The notes beneath the pieces were generated by a model. It did not search any database and was not told the DNA's origin. It saw only the letters and a program-made list of their open reading frames with translations. Below, piece by piece: positions 6,622 through 14,049 of a DNA stretch of 17,954 bases (positions are counted from its first letter, which is position 1; every line of letters starts with the position of its first letter). Source of the stretch: JBDLRH01 sp039800165 (GTDB lineage: Bacteria > Pseudomonadota > Gammaproteobacteria > Burkholderiales > Burkholderiaceae_C); the NCBI GenBank assembly GCA_039800165.1, contig JBDLRH010000043.1, positions 1 to 17,954 on the forward strand. Reading direction: 5' to 3'. The position numbers were made by a program, and so were the translations under genes.

Positions 6622-7875
6622 ATGGAGCGACTGGATGTTCTTGTTCTCGGTGCCGGCATGGTCGGCACCTGTACCGCGCTGCACCTTCAGCGTCGCGGCT
6701 GTGCGGTCACGCTGGTCGACCGCCGCGCGCCCGGTGAAGAAACCTCCTTCGGCAACGCCGGCCTGATCCAGCGCGAGGCGGTCGAGCCCTACGCCTTTCC
6801 GCGAGACGCGCGCTCCATCGCCGATGCCGTGTTTCGGCGCGGTGCCGCAGTGCACTGGCATGCCGATGCGTTGCCGCGCATCGCGCCCGTGCTTGCGCGC
6901 TACTTTCATGCATCGGCGCCGCAGCGCCACGCACGCACAGCGCAGGCGTTCAGCCGCCTGATTGCGCATTGCCTGAGCGAGCACGAGGCGCTGATCGCCC
7001 AGGCGCAGGCCGAAGGCCTGGTCACGCGCGAAGGCTTCCGGTTTGTCTTTCGCACGCGCGAGGCGCTTGACCACGCGGTGCGCGATGCCGAGCGGCTGCA
7101 AGCCACTTATGGCGTTCGCCACGCGGCGCTGGACGCAGCGGCACTGGCGCGCGCCGAGCCTGCCATCCGCACCGATGTGCTGGCCGGCGCGGTGCACTGG
7201 CTCGATCCGTGGTCGGTCAGCGATCCCGGTGCGCTGGTGGCGGCCTACGCGGAGGCGTTCGTGAAGGCCGGGGGGCGGGTGGTGCGCGGCGATGCGTCCA
7301 CGCTGCGCCAGGCCGGTGCCGCATGGCAGGTGCATACCGAGCAGGGCCTGTGTGAAGCGGCACATGCGGTCGTCGCGCTCGGGCCGTGGTCAGACGCGCT
7401 GGTGCGCCGCTTGGGCTACCGCTATCCGCTGTTCGTCAAGCGCGGCTACCACCAGCACTACCCGCCCGCTGCGGCGCAGGTACGGCTGAACCTCGCCTTC
7501 CTGGATGCCGAGCGCGGCTATGTGCTGGTGCCGATGCGCAAGGGCTGGCGCATCACCACCGGGGCAGAGTTTGCGCGCATCGACGCACCTCCCACGCCGG
7601 TGCAACTGCAGCGCGCCGAGGCCAGCGCACGCGAGCTGGTTGACCTGCCGCCCGCGCTGGATGAGCCGCCGTGGCTGGGCAGCCGCCCGTGCATCGCTGA
7701 CATGCTGCCGGTCATGGGCCCGGCGCCGCGGGACCGCGGTCTGTGGTTCAACTTTGCGCACGCGCATCAGGGCTTCACCCTTGGTGCCGTGTCGGGGCGC
7801 CTGGTGGCGGAGATGATCACCGGCGAAGCGCCACTGGTGGATGCGTCGCCATATGCCGCCACACGTTTTGGCTGA
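6622..7875 (+). CDS. FAD-dependent oxidoreductase, DadA (D-amino-acid dehydrogenase) type
   Basis: A 417-residue FAD oxidoreductase of the DAO/DadA superfamily. The dinucleotide-binding motif VLVLGAGMVGTCTALHLQRR lies immediately after the chosen ATG, and the C-terminus carries the second FAD-contact region (GLWFNFAHAHQGFTLGAVSG). Such enzymes oxidise a C-N or C-OH bond of a D-amino acid, secondary amine or 2-hydroxy acid and pass electrons to quinone or oxygen. An ATG at 6562 in the same frame would add 20 basic residues ahead of the FAD motif, so 6622 is preferred, though neither start has a clear Shine-Dalgarno. The usual GHGT of DadA is replaced by HAHQG here, which suggests the substrate is not D-alanine. 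It lies between the Bug receptor and the SDR on one strand and may oxidise a side-chain precursor that enters the module. Confidence 0.85.
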   Translation: MERLDVLVLGAGMVGTCTALHLQRRGCAVTLVDRRAPGEETSFGNAGLIQREAVEPYAFPRDARSIADAVFRRGAAVHWHADALPRIAPVLARYFHASAPQRHARTAQAFSRLIAHCLSEHEALIAQAQAEGLVTREGFRFVFRTREALDHAVRDAERLQATYGVRHAALDAAALARAEPAIRTDVLAGAVHWLDPWSVSDPGALVAAYAEAFVKAGGRVVRGDASTLRQAGAAWQVHTEQGLCEAAHAVVALGPWSDALVRRLGYRYPLFVKRGYHQHYPPAAAQVRLNLAFLDAERGYVLVPMRKGWRITTGAEFARIDAPPTPVQLQRAEASARELVDLPPALDEPPWLGSRPCIADMLPVMGPAPRDRGLWFNFAHAHQGFTLGAVSGRLVAEMITGEAPLVDASPYAATRFG

Positions 7876-7886
7876 TTCACTTTCTC

Positions 7887-7893
7887 TGGAGAA
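7887..7893 (+). promoter_or_regulatory. Ribosome-binding site deciding the SDR start
   Basis: TGGAGAA lies 7 bases before the ATG at 7901. An in-frame ATG at 7841 would overlap the oxidoreductase gene by 35 bases and has no such site, so 7901 is the better start. Confidence 0.7.
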
Positions 7894-7900
7894 CCACACC

Positions 7901-8806
7901 ATGTACCAAAGCGACCTGCTGGCCGGCCAGCGCATCCTCGTCACCGGCGGCGGCACCGGCCTGGGCCGGGCCATGGCCACGCGCTTTCTTTCACTTGGCG
8001 CCGATGTCGCCATCTGCGGCCGACGCAAGCAGGTCTGCGACGAGACGGCCGAGGCCTGGCGTGCGCAGTTCCCGGGCCGGCGCATCGACACCTTCGGCGT
8101 GGACATCCGCGTGGCGCAGGCGGTGGATGAAATGGTCGAGCAGCTGTTCGCCACCGGCGGCCTGAGCGGCCTCATCAACAACGCGGCGGGCAACTTCATC
8201 TCGCCGACCGAGGCGCTGTCGCCGCGCGGCTTTGATGCGGTGGCCAACATCGTTTTTCACGGCAGCTTCTATGTGACGCAGGCGGTGGGCAAGCGCTGGG
8301 TGGCGCAGGCCAAGGCAGGGCAGTGGAAGGCGGGCATGCCGTGCCGCAACGTGATGAGCATCATCACCACCTGGGTGGACAACGGCTCGCCCTATGTGGT
8401 GCCCTCGGCCATGAGCAAGGCCGGCATCGACGTAATGACCAAGTCGCTGGCGGTGGAGTGGGCGCGTTACGGCATCCGCCTGAACGCGGTGGGCCCGGGC
8501 GAGATTCCCACCGAGGGCATGAACAAGCGCCTGAACCCCGGCGAAGAGCCCGGCGCGCGCACCAAGGCCAGCAACCCGATGGCCCGCACCGGCGAGATGG
8601 CCGAGCTGGAAAAGCTCGCCACCTTTCTGATGGCGCCCGGTCACTGCGACTGGCTGACCGGCCAGAGCATCATGATGGACGGCGGCGCGGCACTCGCGAT
8701 GGGGGGCAACTTCTATGAGCTGCGGTCCCTCACCGACCAGGACTGGAAGAACGCGCGCGACCTGATCGAGCAGCAGAACGCGAAGGACCGCGCGGCGCGC
8801 GGCTGA
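7901..8806 (+). CDS. SDR-family reductase resembling 2,4-dienoyl-CoA reductase
   Basis: A 301-residue short-chain dehydrogenase/reductase. It has the NAD(P)-binding TGGGTGLG (about 15-22), CGRRK after the second strand, which favours NADPH, and NNAAGN (93-98). In place of the classical YxxxK it has VVPSAMSKAG with Ser169 and Lys173, followed by KSLAVEWARYGIRLN, and it ends in a YELRSLTDQDW-type tail. These features match mitochondrial DECR1 and its bacterial relatives, not ordinary ketoreductases. Where DECR1 has its catalytic tyrosine, 15 residues before the lysine, this protein has Trp158; Tyr165 is nearby. It is probably a reductase of an unsaturated or keto CoA ester, in keeping with the CoA-transferase upstream. 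It begins 25 bases after the oxidoreductase gene with a good ribosome-binding site. Confidence 0.87.
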   Translation: MYQSDLLAGQRILVTGGGTGLGRAMATRFLSLGADVAICGRRKQVCDETAEAWRAQFPGRRIDTFGVDIRVAQAVDEMVEQLFATGGLSGLINNAAGNFISPTEALSPRGFDAVANIVFHGSFYVTQAVGKRWVAQAKAGQWKAGMPCRNVMSIITTWVDNGSPYVVPSAMSKAGIDVMTKSLAVEWARYGIRLNAVGPGEIPTEGMNKRLNPGEEPGARTKASNPMARTGEMAELEKLATFLMAPGHCDWLTGQSIMMDGGAALAMGGNFYELRSLTDQDWKNARDLIEQQNAKDRAARG

Positions 8807-8816
8807 TGCCACAAAA

Positions 8817-8835
8817 AGGGGCCTTGCGGGCCCCT
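8817..8835 (-). terminator. Hairpin with T-tract, terminator for the methyltransferase gene
   Basis: AGGGGCC-TTGCG-GGCCCCT forms a 7-bp GC-rich stem with a 5-base loop. On the plus strand it is preceded by AAAAA (8813-8817), so on the minus strand the hairpin is followed by TTTTT. That makes it a Rho-independent terminator for the leftward gene ending at 8888. Confidence 0.8.
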
Positions 8836-8846
8836 GGTGCTGTGAA

Positions 8847-8865
8847 CGGGGCCTTGCGAGCCCCG
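8847..8865. terminator. Second hairpin, near-copy of the first
   Basis: CGGGGC-CTTGCGA-GCCCCG forms a 6-bp stem with a 7-base loop. It repeats the first hairpin almost base for base (GGGGCCTTGCG(G/A)GCCCC), 30 bases downstream. It has no T-tract on either strand, so it is a weak terminator alone. In tandem with the first it may insulate the convergent genes or protect 3' ends. Confidence 0.6.
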
Positions 8866-8887
8866 TGTGTGGGTCAGCAGCGCCGCT

Positions 8888-10006
8888 TCAGGCGCCGCCC
8901 CACACCTCTTGTGCCGTCTCCACCACCAGCCGCAGCTTGTTGCGCTGGTCTTCCACCGCGATGTTGTTGCCGTGCACGGTGGAGCTGAAGCCGCACTGCG
9001 GGCTGAGTGCCAGCTGTTCCATCGGCGCGTACTTGGCTGCTTCGTCGATGCGGCGCTTGAGCGCGTCCTTGTCTTCCATCGCGCCGAACTTGGTGGTCAC
9101 CAGGCCCAGCACCACCAGCTTGCCCTTGGCGAGGTAGCGCAGCGGGCGGAAGTCGCCCGAGCGGTCGTCGTCGTACTCTAGGAAGTACGCGTCGATGTTC
9201 ATTTCCTTGAGCAGCGCCTCGGCCACCGGCTCATAGTTGCCGGCCGCGGCGTGGGTGCTCTTGAAGTTGCCGCGGCACAGGTGCATGGCCAGCGTCATGC
9301 CGGCAGGCTTGCGTGCCACCACCTTGTTGATGAAGGCCGCATAGCGGTGCGGCAGCTCGTTGGGGTCATCACCGCGCTGGCGTGCCGCCTCGCGCATCTT
9401 CTCGTCGCACAGGTACGCCAGATTCGTGTCGTCCATCTGCACATACCGGCAGCCGGCGTCGTAAAGGCTCTTGAGCTCATCGCCGTAGGCCTGGGCCACG
9501 TCGTCGTAGAAGGTGGGGTCGAGCTCGGGGTAGGCCTCGCGGCTGATGCCCGCACGCCCGCCGCGAAAGTGCAGCATGGTGGGCGAGGGGATGGTCACCT
9601 TGGGCGTGCTGCCGGGCGCCAGCTGGCTCTTGAGGTACTGGAAGTCGGCCAGCTGGATGTCCTTGGCGTGGCGCACCTTGTCGATCACGCGGATGACCGG
9701 CGGCGCCAGCTCTTCGGTGCCGTCGGGCTTCTTGATGGTGACCGGGATGTCGGTCTTCACGCCGCCCAGCTGCTCGAGAAAGTCGATGTGGAAGTAGGTG
9801 CGGCGGAACTCGCCGTCGGTGACGGACTTCAGGCCCACGCTCTCCTGGAACTTGACGATCTCGGTGATGGCCTTGTCTTCCACCTCGCGCAGCTGGGCCG
9901 GCGTGATCTCGCCGCGGGCCTTCCTGGCGCGTGCCTCCAGCAGGTATTGCGGGCGCAGGAAGCTGCCGACATGGTCGAAGCGGGCGGGAATGTGGGGAAC
10001 GGTCAT
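8888..10006 (-). CDS. Short MetE-like (cobalamin-independent methionine synthase C-domain) methyltransferase
   Basis: A 372-residue protein of the COG0620 family, corresponding to the catalytic C-terminal half of MetE without its N-terminal barrel. The zinc ligands fall where expected: HLCRGN (His242, Cys244), Glu277 in FLEYDDDRSGD, and Cys338 in SPQCGFSST. Other shared blocks are FDHVGSFLRP, VTDGEFRRTYFH, and MDDTNLAYLCDE. Members transfer methyl or alkyl groups between zinc-bound thiols and a donor; short forms can be genuine methionine synthases with other donors, or thiol-alkyltransferases. Full MetE is about 750 residues, so this is not ordinary MetE. A GGAG site lies upstream of the ATG. 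It is divergent from the TRAP operon and convergent with the SDR, so it appears to be a single-gene unit. A link to aromatic O-demethylation is possible but unproven. Confidence 0.88.
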   Translation of the reverse strand: MTVPHIPARFDHVGSFLRPQYLLEARARKARGEITPAQLREVEDKAITEIVKFQESVGLKSVTDGEFRRTYFHIDFLEQLGGVKTDIPVTIKKPDGTEELAPPVIRVIDKVRHAKDIQLADFQYLKSQLAPGSTPKVTIPSPTMLHFRGGRAGISREAYPELDPTFYDDVAQAYGDELKSLYDAGCRYVQMDDTNLAYLCDEKMREAARQRGDDPNELPHRYAAFINKVVARKPAGMTLAMHLCRGNFKSTHAAAGNYEPVAEALLKEMNIDAYFLEYDDDRSGDFRPLRYLAKGKLVVLGLVTTKFGAMEDKDALKRRIDEAAKYAPMEQLALSPQCGFSSTVHGNNIAVEDQRNKLRLVVETAQEVWGGA

Positions 10007-10165
10007 GAATCAGGCTCCGGGTGGCAGGAAGGAGCGGATGGTAGCGCCAAGCACCCGGGGGCAGGGCGCCGCATCGCTACACTGTGTCGCCCAGATGGCA
10101 GCAGCCCGTGCCTGCGAACCCGCAGACAGGGCCAGGCTGTCCGACACATTCACAGGAGACCGACG
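10007..10165. promoter_or_regulatory. Divergent intergenic region between methyltransferase and TRAP operon
   Basis: A 159-bp gap expected to hold both divergent promoters. Visible elements are the Shine-Dalgarno of the methyltransferase gene at its left end, AGGAGA at 10154-10159 for dctP, and a short dyad ACAC-T-GTGT at 10079-10087 that overlaps a TACACT resembling a -10 box. Nothing resembling the LysR-type palindromes found elsewhere in the window was seen. Confidence 0.45.
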
Positions 10166-11206
10166 ATGAAGAGCCCCCGCATGCTTGTCCGTGGCCTGGC
10201 GGCCGCTGCCCTGATCGCTGCCGGCACTGCCGGTGCACAGGCACAGGAAGTCACCCTCAAGTTCCACCACATCTGGCCTGCGCAGGCGATGGCGCCGGTG
10301 CGCGTGATCCAGCCCTGGTGCGACAAGATCACCGCAGAGTCGAGGGGCCGACTGAAGTGCCAGATGCTGCATGCCATGTCGGGGGGCGGTACGCCGGCGC
10401 AGCTGGTGGACCGCATCAAGGACGGCGTGGACGACCTCACCATCACGTTGCCGGGCTACACCGCAGGCCGCTTCCCGGCGATGGAGGTGTTCGAGCTGCC
10501 GTTCATGACGAACTCGGCCGAGTCGGGCGCCGCCGCTGCATGGGACTACCTGCAAAAGCATGCGCTCAAGGAATTTCCGGGCACCAAGATCCTCGCGACC
10601 TGGGTGCATGACGAAGGCTATGTGCACACCTCGGCCAGGCAGGTGAAGTCGCTGGACGACTTCAAGGGCCTGAAGATGCGCGCGCCCACCCGCCAGACCA
10701 ACAAGCTGCTCGCCAAGCTGGGCGCCACCCCGGTGGGCATGCCGGTGACGGGTGTGGCCGATGCGCTGAGCAAGGGCACCATCGACGGCTTTGCGCTGCC
10801 GTGGGAAGTCATCCCCGCCTTCAAGCTGCATGAGATGACCAAGTTCCACACCGAGACCGACCCGTCGCGCCCGGCGCTGTACAGCGCAGGCTTCATCTTC
10901 GCGATGAACCAGGCCAAGTACGACAGCCTGCCGGCCGACCTGAAGAAAGTCATCGACAACAACAGCGGCGCCGCCCTGTCGCGCCAGATCGGCAAGATCT
11001 GGGACGAGAGCCAGGCCGCCGGCCGCAAGGCCGCGCAGGATCGCGGCAACACCATCCTGCGCCTGAGTGCAGCCGAAACCGACAACTGGATCAAGGCCTC
11101 GGCACCGCTGTACGACGAGTGGGTGGCCGACATGGACAAGCGCAGCCTGCCGGGCAAGCAGATGCTGCAGGATGCACGCGACCTGCTGGTGAAGTACCGC
11201 AAGTAA
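10166..11206 (+). CDS. dctP: TRAP transporter periplasmic substrate-binding protein (DctP family)
   Basis: A 346-residue TRAP extracytoplasmic receptor. The N-terminus is a Sec signal peptide (basic start, Ala-rich core, likely cleavage after AQA at residue 26). The mature protein begins EVTLKFHHIWP, and contains the conserved LKMRAPTRQTNKLLAKLGAT block, whose arginine normally pairs with the substrate carboxylate, followed by GMPVTGVADALSKGTIDG. It captures an organic acid in the periplasm and delivers it to the DctQM permease. The Shine-Dalgarno AGGAGA lies 6 bases before the ATG. The open frame continues far upstream through the opposite-strand methyltransferase gene, but the signal peptide and ribosome-binding site fix this start. 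Its place between a dehydrogenase and the protocatechuate operon suggests an aromatic acid or a di/tricarboxylate as ligand. Confidence 0.94.
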   Translation: MKSPRMLVRGLAAAALIAAGTAGAQAQEVTLKFHHIWPAQAMAPVRVIQPWCDKITAESRGRLKCQMLHAMSGGGTPAQLVDRIKDGVDDLTITLPGYTAGRFPAMEVFELPFMTNSAESGAAAAWDYLQKHALKEFPGTKILATWVHDEGYVHTSARQVKSLDDFKGLKMRAPTRQTNKLLAKLGATPVGMPVTGVADALSKGTIDGFALPWEVIPAFKLHEMTKFHTETDPSRPALYSAGFIFAMNQAKYDSLPADLKKVIDNNSGAALSRQIGKIWDESQAAGRKAAQDRGNTILRLSAAETDNWIKASAPLYDEWVADMDKRSLPGKQMLQDARDLLVKYRK

Positions 11207-11276
11207 TCGGCGTGGTGCGAGCTGCGGCGCACGGGCGTGGCTGTGCGTCGGGCCCTGGCCTGACCCTTTGTTGAAC

Positions 11277-11780
11277 ATGATGCTGCGCCGGCTGGACCGC
11301 ATCGCCTGGGCACTTGCCCTGGCGGGCGCTGCAGTCGCCTTGCTGGTGGGGCTGATGACCACCACCAGCGTGGCCGGCCGCGCGCTCTTCAAGGCGCCGA
11401 TTCAGGGCGATGTGGAGCTGACGCAGCTGGGCGTTGCGCTGGCCATTTCGCTGTGCCTGCCGTGGTGCCAGATGCGCGGCGCCAACATCATCGTGGACTT
11501 CTTCACGCAGCGCGCGACAAAGCTCACCCAGCGGCGGCTGGACGCCATCGGTGCGCTGCTGATCGCCGCGATGTACCTGCTGCTGGCGTGGCGCACCACG
11601 GTGGGGGCGGTGGCTGTGCGCCAGGCGCACGAGCAGTCGATGATCCTCGCGTTGCCGATGTGGTGGGCCTATGCATCGCTCGCGCCCGGCCTGGCGCTGG
11701 CGGGCATGGTGGCGCTGCTGCAGGCCTGGGGCGCGTGGCAGGGCCGCGCGATCGGCGGCGCTGAGCAGGGCGCTGCATGA
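11277..11780 (+). CDS. dctQ: TRAP transporter small membrane subunit (DctQ family)
   Basis: A protein of about 167 residues with four hydrophobic helices: roughly 9-34 (IAWALALAGAAVALLVGLMT), 45-60, 85-107 and 120-145. This is the standard DctQ layout. The CLPWCQMRGANIIVDFF segment after helix 2 is the family's typical cytoplasmic-face motif (h-RG-Hi-v-d). It partners DctM in the sodium-driven uptake system. The start is uncertain: ATG at 11277 and 11280 and TTG at 11268 and 11271 are all in frame, and none has a convincing Shine-Dalgarno. Its stop overlaps the dctM ATG (ATGA), so the two subunits are translationally coupled, as is usual. The 70-bp gap to dctP shows no clear terminator. Confidence 0.9.
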   Translation: MMLRRLDRIAWALALAGAAVALLVGLMTTTSVAGRALFKAPIQGDVELTQLGVALAISLCLPWCQMRGANIIVDFFTQRATKLTQRRLDAIGALLIAAMYLLLAWRTTVGAVAVRQAHEQSMILALPMWWAYASLAPGLALAGMVALLQAWGAWQGRAIGGAEQGAA

Positions 11781-13102
11781 GCGCCACCGCGATCGGATTG
11801 CTCATGTTCGGCGCGATGCTTGCGCTGATGGCGCTGCGCGTGCCGATTGCGGCAGCGATGTTCGTGCCCGGGGCATTGGGCTACCTCGCGCTGTCGGGCG
11901 AGGCGTCGATGCTCAACCTGCTCAAGGGCAGCGCGGTGGCGCGCCTGACGGTGTACGAGCTCAGCGTGATCCCGCTGTTCCTGCTGATGGGGCAGTTCGC
12001 CACCCAAGGCGGTCTGAGCCGCGACCTGTTTCGTGCCGCCGCCGCTTTCGTCGGCCATGTGCGCGGTGGCCTGGCGATGGCGGCCATCCTGAGCGCGGCC
12101 GCGTTCGGTGCGGTGTGCGGGTCTTCGGTGGCGACCTCGGCCACCATCACCCAGGTGGCCTATCCGCAGATGAAGGCGCATGGCTACCACGGCCGCTTGT
12201 CCACCGCCACGCTGGCGGCTGGCGGCACCCTGGGCATCCTGATCCCGCCTTCGGTGCCGCTGGTGGTGTATGCCATCCTGACCGAGCAGAACATCGCCAA
12301 GCTGTTTGCTGCGGCCATGGTGCCCGGCATCCTGGCCATGCTGGGTTATCTGGTGGTGATTGCGCTGTACACGCGGGTGCGGCCTGACTTTACGGCGCCC
12401 TCGCCATGCTGCGGCTGGCCCGAGCGCTGGGTGGCCCTTCGCGGCGTGTGGGCCATCGTCGGCATCTTCGTGGCGGTGTTCGGCGGCATCTATGGCGGGC
12501 TGTTCTCGCCCACCGAGGGCGCAGCCGTCGGCGCGCTGCTGACCTTCGCCGTCGGACTGCTGCGCCGCGAACTCGATGGGCCGCGAATGCGTGTGGCGCT
12601 GGTGGGAACGGCCGAGACCACCGCGATGGTGTTCATGATCTTCCTCGGCGCCGACATGATGAATGCATCGCTTGCGCTGACCGAGATGCCGGCGAAGGTG
12701 GCGCAGTGGGTCACGCAGCTGCCGGTGGAGCCGCTGTGGATCGTCGCGGCGGTGCTGCTGCTGTATGTGGTGCTGGGCTGCGTGATGGATGAGCTGTCGA
12801 TGCTCCTGCTCACCATCCCGGTGATCTTTCCGGCCATCATGGCGCTGGACCTGTGGGGCCTGCCCAGGGACATGAAGGCCATCTGGTTCGGCGTGCTGGT
12901 GCTGATGACGGTGGGCATCGGGCTGATGGCGCCGCCGGTCGGGCTGAATGTGTATGTGGTCAACAACCTGGCGCGCGAGGTGCCGATGGCCGAAACCTAC
13001 CGCGGCGTGTTGCCGTTCCTGGCCTGGGATGCGCTGCGCGTGCTGCTGCTGGCGCTGTTTCCGCTGATCAGCCTGCAGCTGGTGGTGTGGCTGTTCAAGT
13101 GA
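11777..13102 (+). CDS. dctM: TRAP transporter large permease subunit (DctM family)
   Basis: A 441-residue, highly hydrophobic permease with about eleven to twelve membrane helices, the transport channel of the TRAP system. Family signatures are clear: MALRVPIAAAMFVPG near the N-terminus, SAAAFGAVCGSSVATSATI followed by YPQMKAHGYHGRLS, GTLGILIPPSVPLVVYAI, SPTEGAAVGA, and GLMAPPVGLNVYVVNN near the C-terminus. Full length and intact. It starts on the ATGA overlap with dctQ and ends 11 bases before the dehydrogenase gene, so dctP-dctQ-dctM-dehydrogenase is very likely one transcript. Membrane signatures do not reveal the substrate. Confidence 0.95.
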   Translation: MSATAIGLLMFGAMLALMALRVPIAAAMFVPGALGYLALSGEASMLNLLKGSAVARLTVYELSVIPLFLLMGQFATQGGLSRDLFRAAAAFVGHVRGGLAMAAILSAAAFGAVCGSSVATSATITQVAYPQMKAHGYHGRLSTATLAAGGTLGILIPPSVPLVVYAILTEQNIAKLFAAAMVPGILAMLGYLVVIALYTRVRPDFTAPSPCCGWPERWVALRGVWAIVGIFVAVFGGIYGGLFSPTEGAAVGALLTFAVGLLRRELDGPRMRVALVGTAETTAMVFMIFLGADMMNASLALTEMPAKVAQWVTQLPVEPLWIVAAVLLLYVVLGCVMDELSMLLLTIPVIFPAIMALDLWGLPRDMKAIWFGVLVLMTVGIGLMAPPVGLNVYVVNNLAREVPMAETYRGVLPFLAWDALRVLLLALFPLISLQLVVWLFK

Positions 13103-13113
13103 AGGAAGACGTG

Positions 13114-14049
13114 ATGAAGTTCGAACGCATCGGCCTGATCGGCTTTGGCGAAGTGGGCAAGATTTTCGCCACCGGGCTGCGCGGCAAGCCAGGCGTGTCG
13201 CAGGTCAGCGCCTGGGACCTCAAGTTCACCGACGCCGCCCAGCGCGGCATGGAGCTTGACATCGCCTCTGACGGCGGCATCCATGCCTGCGCCTCGATGC
13301 GCGAGCTGTGCGAGCGCAGCGACCTGGTCATCTCTGCGGTGACCGCCTCCAACACGCTGAGCGTTGCGCAAGAGGCTGCACAGCACCTGGGCGCAGGCAG
13401 CGTGTTCCTTGACCTCAACTCTGCATCGCCCGGCACCAAGCAGCAGGCCGCAGCCGTGGTCGATGCGGCCGGTGCCGACTATGTGGAAGCCGGCGTCATG
13501 ACCTCGGTGCCGCCCTATGGCATTCGGGTGCCGATGCTGCTGGGCGGGCGGCAGGCCGCGGCGCTGGCACAACTTCTCAATGCCTGGGGCATGGATGCGA
13601 AGGCGGTCAGCGAAAACCTGGGCGTGGCCAGCGCCATCAAGATGTGCCGCAGCGTGATGATCAAGGGCCTGGAGGCGCTGGTGATCGAAAGCTACACCAC
13701 CGCGCGCGCCTACGGCGTGGAAGACCACGTGCTGCCGACGTTGCAGGAGACCTTCCCGTCGATCGACTGGAGCGAGCAGGGCGCCTACTTCTTCAGCCGC
13801 GTGGTGCAGCACGGCAAGCGCCGCGCCGAGGAGATGCGCGAGTCGGCCAACACGGTGCGCGAGGCCGGCTTCGAGCCGCTGATGACCGCTGCCATCGCCG
13901 ACAAGCATCAGTGGGTTGCCGACTGCGCGCGCGAGGGCACCTTTGAGGGCGTGGCGGGCAGCCATGGCAAGCCCTCCCGCTGGCAGGCCTATGCCGATGC
14001 GCTGCTGCAGGCGCGCAAGAACGGCGGCGTGGTCAAGCCCAGGGCTTGA
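13114..14049 (+). CDS. NAD(P)-binding dehydrogenase of the 6-phosphogluconate-dehydrogenase/DUF1932 family
   Basis: A 311-residue protein with an N-terminal Rossmann fold (IGLIGFGEVGK, residues 6-16) and a C-terminal all-helical domain of DUF1932 type. Middle motifs are DLNSASPGTK, then YVEAGVMTSVPPYGIRVPML and Lys176 in ASAIKMCRS. The lysine is at the position of the beta-hydroxyacid dehydrogenase catalytic lysine, but the asparagine four residues later is Ser180 here. It likely oxidises or reduces a hydroxy or keto acid with NAD(P). AGGAAG at 13103-13108 supports the ATG at 13114 over the GTG at 13111. It is the last gene of the TRAP operon and faces the protocatechuate genes, so its substrate is probably what the transporter imports or a meta-cleavage intermediate. 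Its last 17 bases overlap the convergent LysR gene. It is not the LigC/PmdC dehydrogenase, which belongs to the Gfo/Idh/MocA family. Confidence 0.85.
   Translation: MKFERIGLIGFGEVGKIFATGLRGKPGVSQVSAWDLKFTDAAQRGMELDIASDGGIHACASMRELCERSDLVISAVTASNTLSVAQEAAQHLGAGSVFLDLNSASPGTKQQAAAVVDAAGADYVEAGVMTSVPPYGIRVPMLLGGRQAAALAQLLNAWGMDAKAVSENLGVASAIKMCRSVMIKGLEALVIESYTTARAYGVEDHVLPTLQETFPSIDWSEQGAYFFSRVVQHGKRRAEEMRESANTVREAGFEPLMTAAIADKHQWVADCAREGTFEGVAGSHGKPSRWQAYADALLQARKNGGVVKPRA

Noticed and set aside
9251..11206. Open frame joining the antisense of the methyltransferase gene to DctP (651 codons)
   Set aside because: Only the part from 10166 encodes DctP, fixed by a signal peptide and an AGGAGA site. 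The upstream part is antisense to a gene with all zinc ligands intact.
12853..13113. Upstream extension of the dehydrogenase into the dctM coding region
   Set aside because: It overlaps dctM out of frame. The AGGAAG site and the Rossmann motif right after the ATG at 13114 fix the start.
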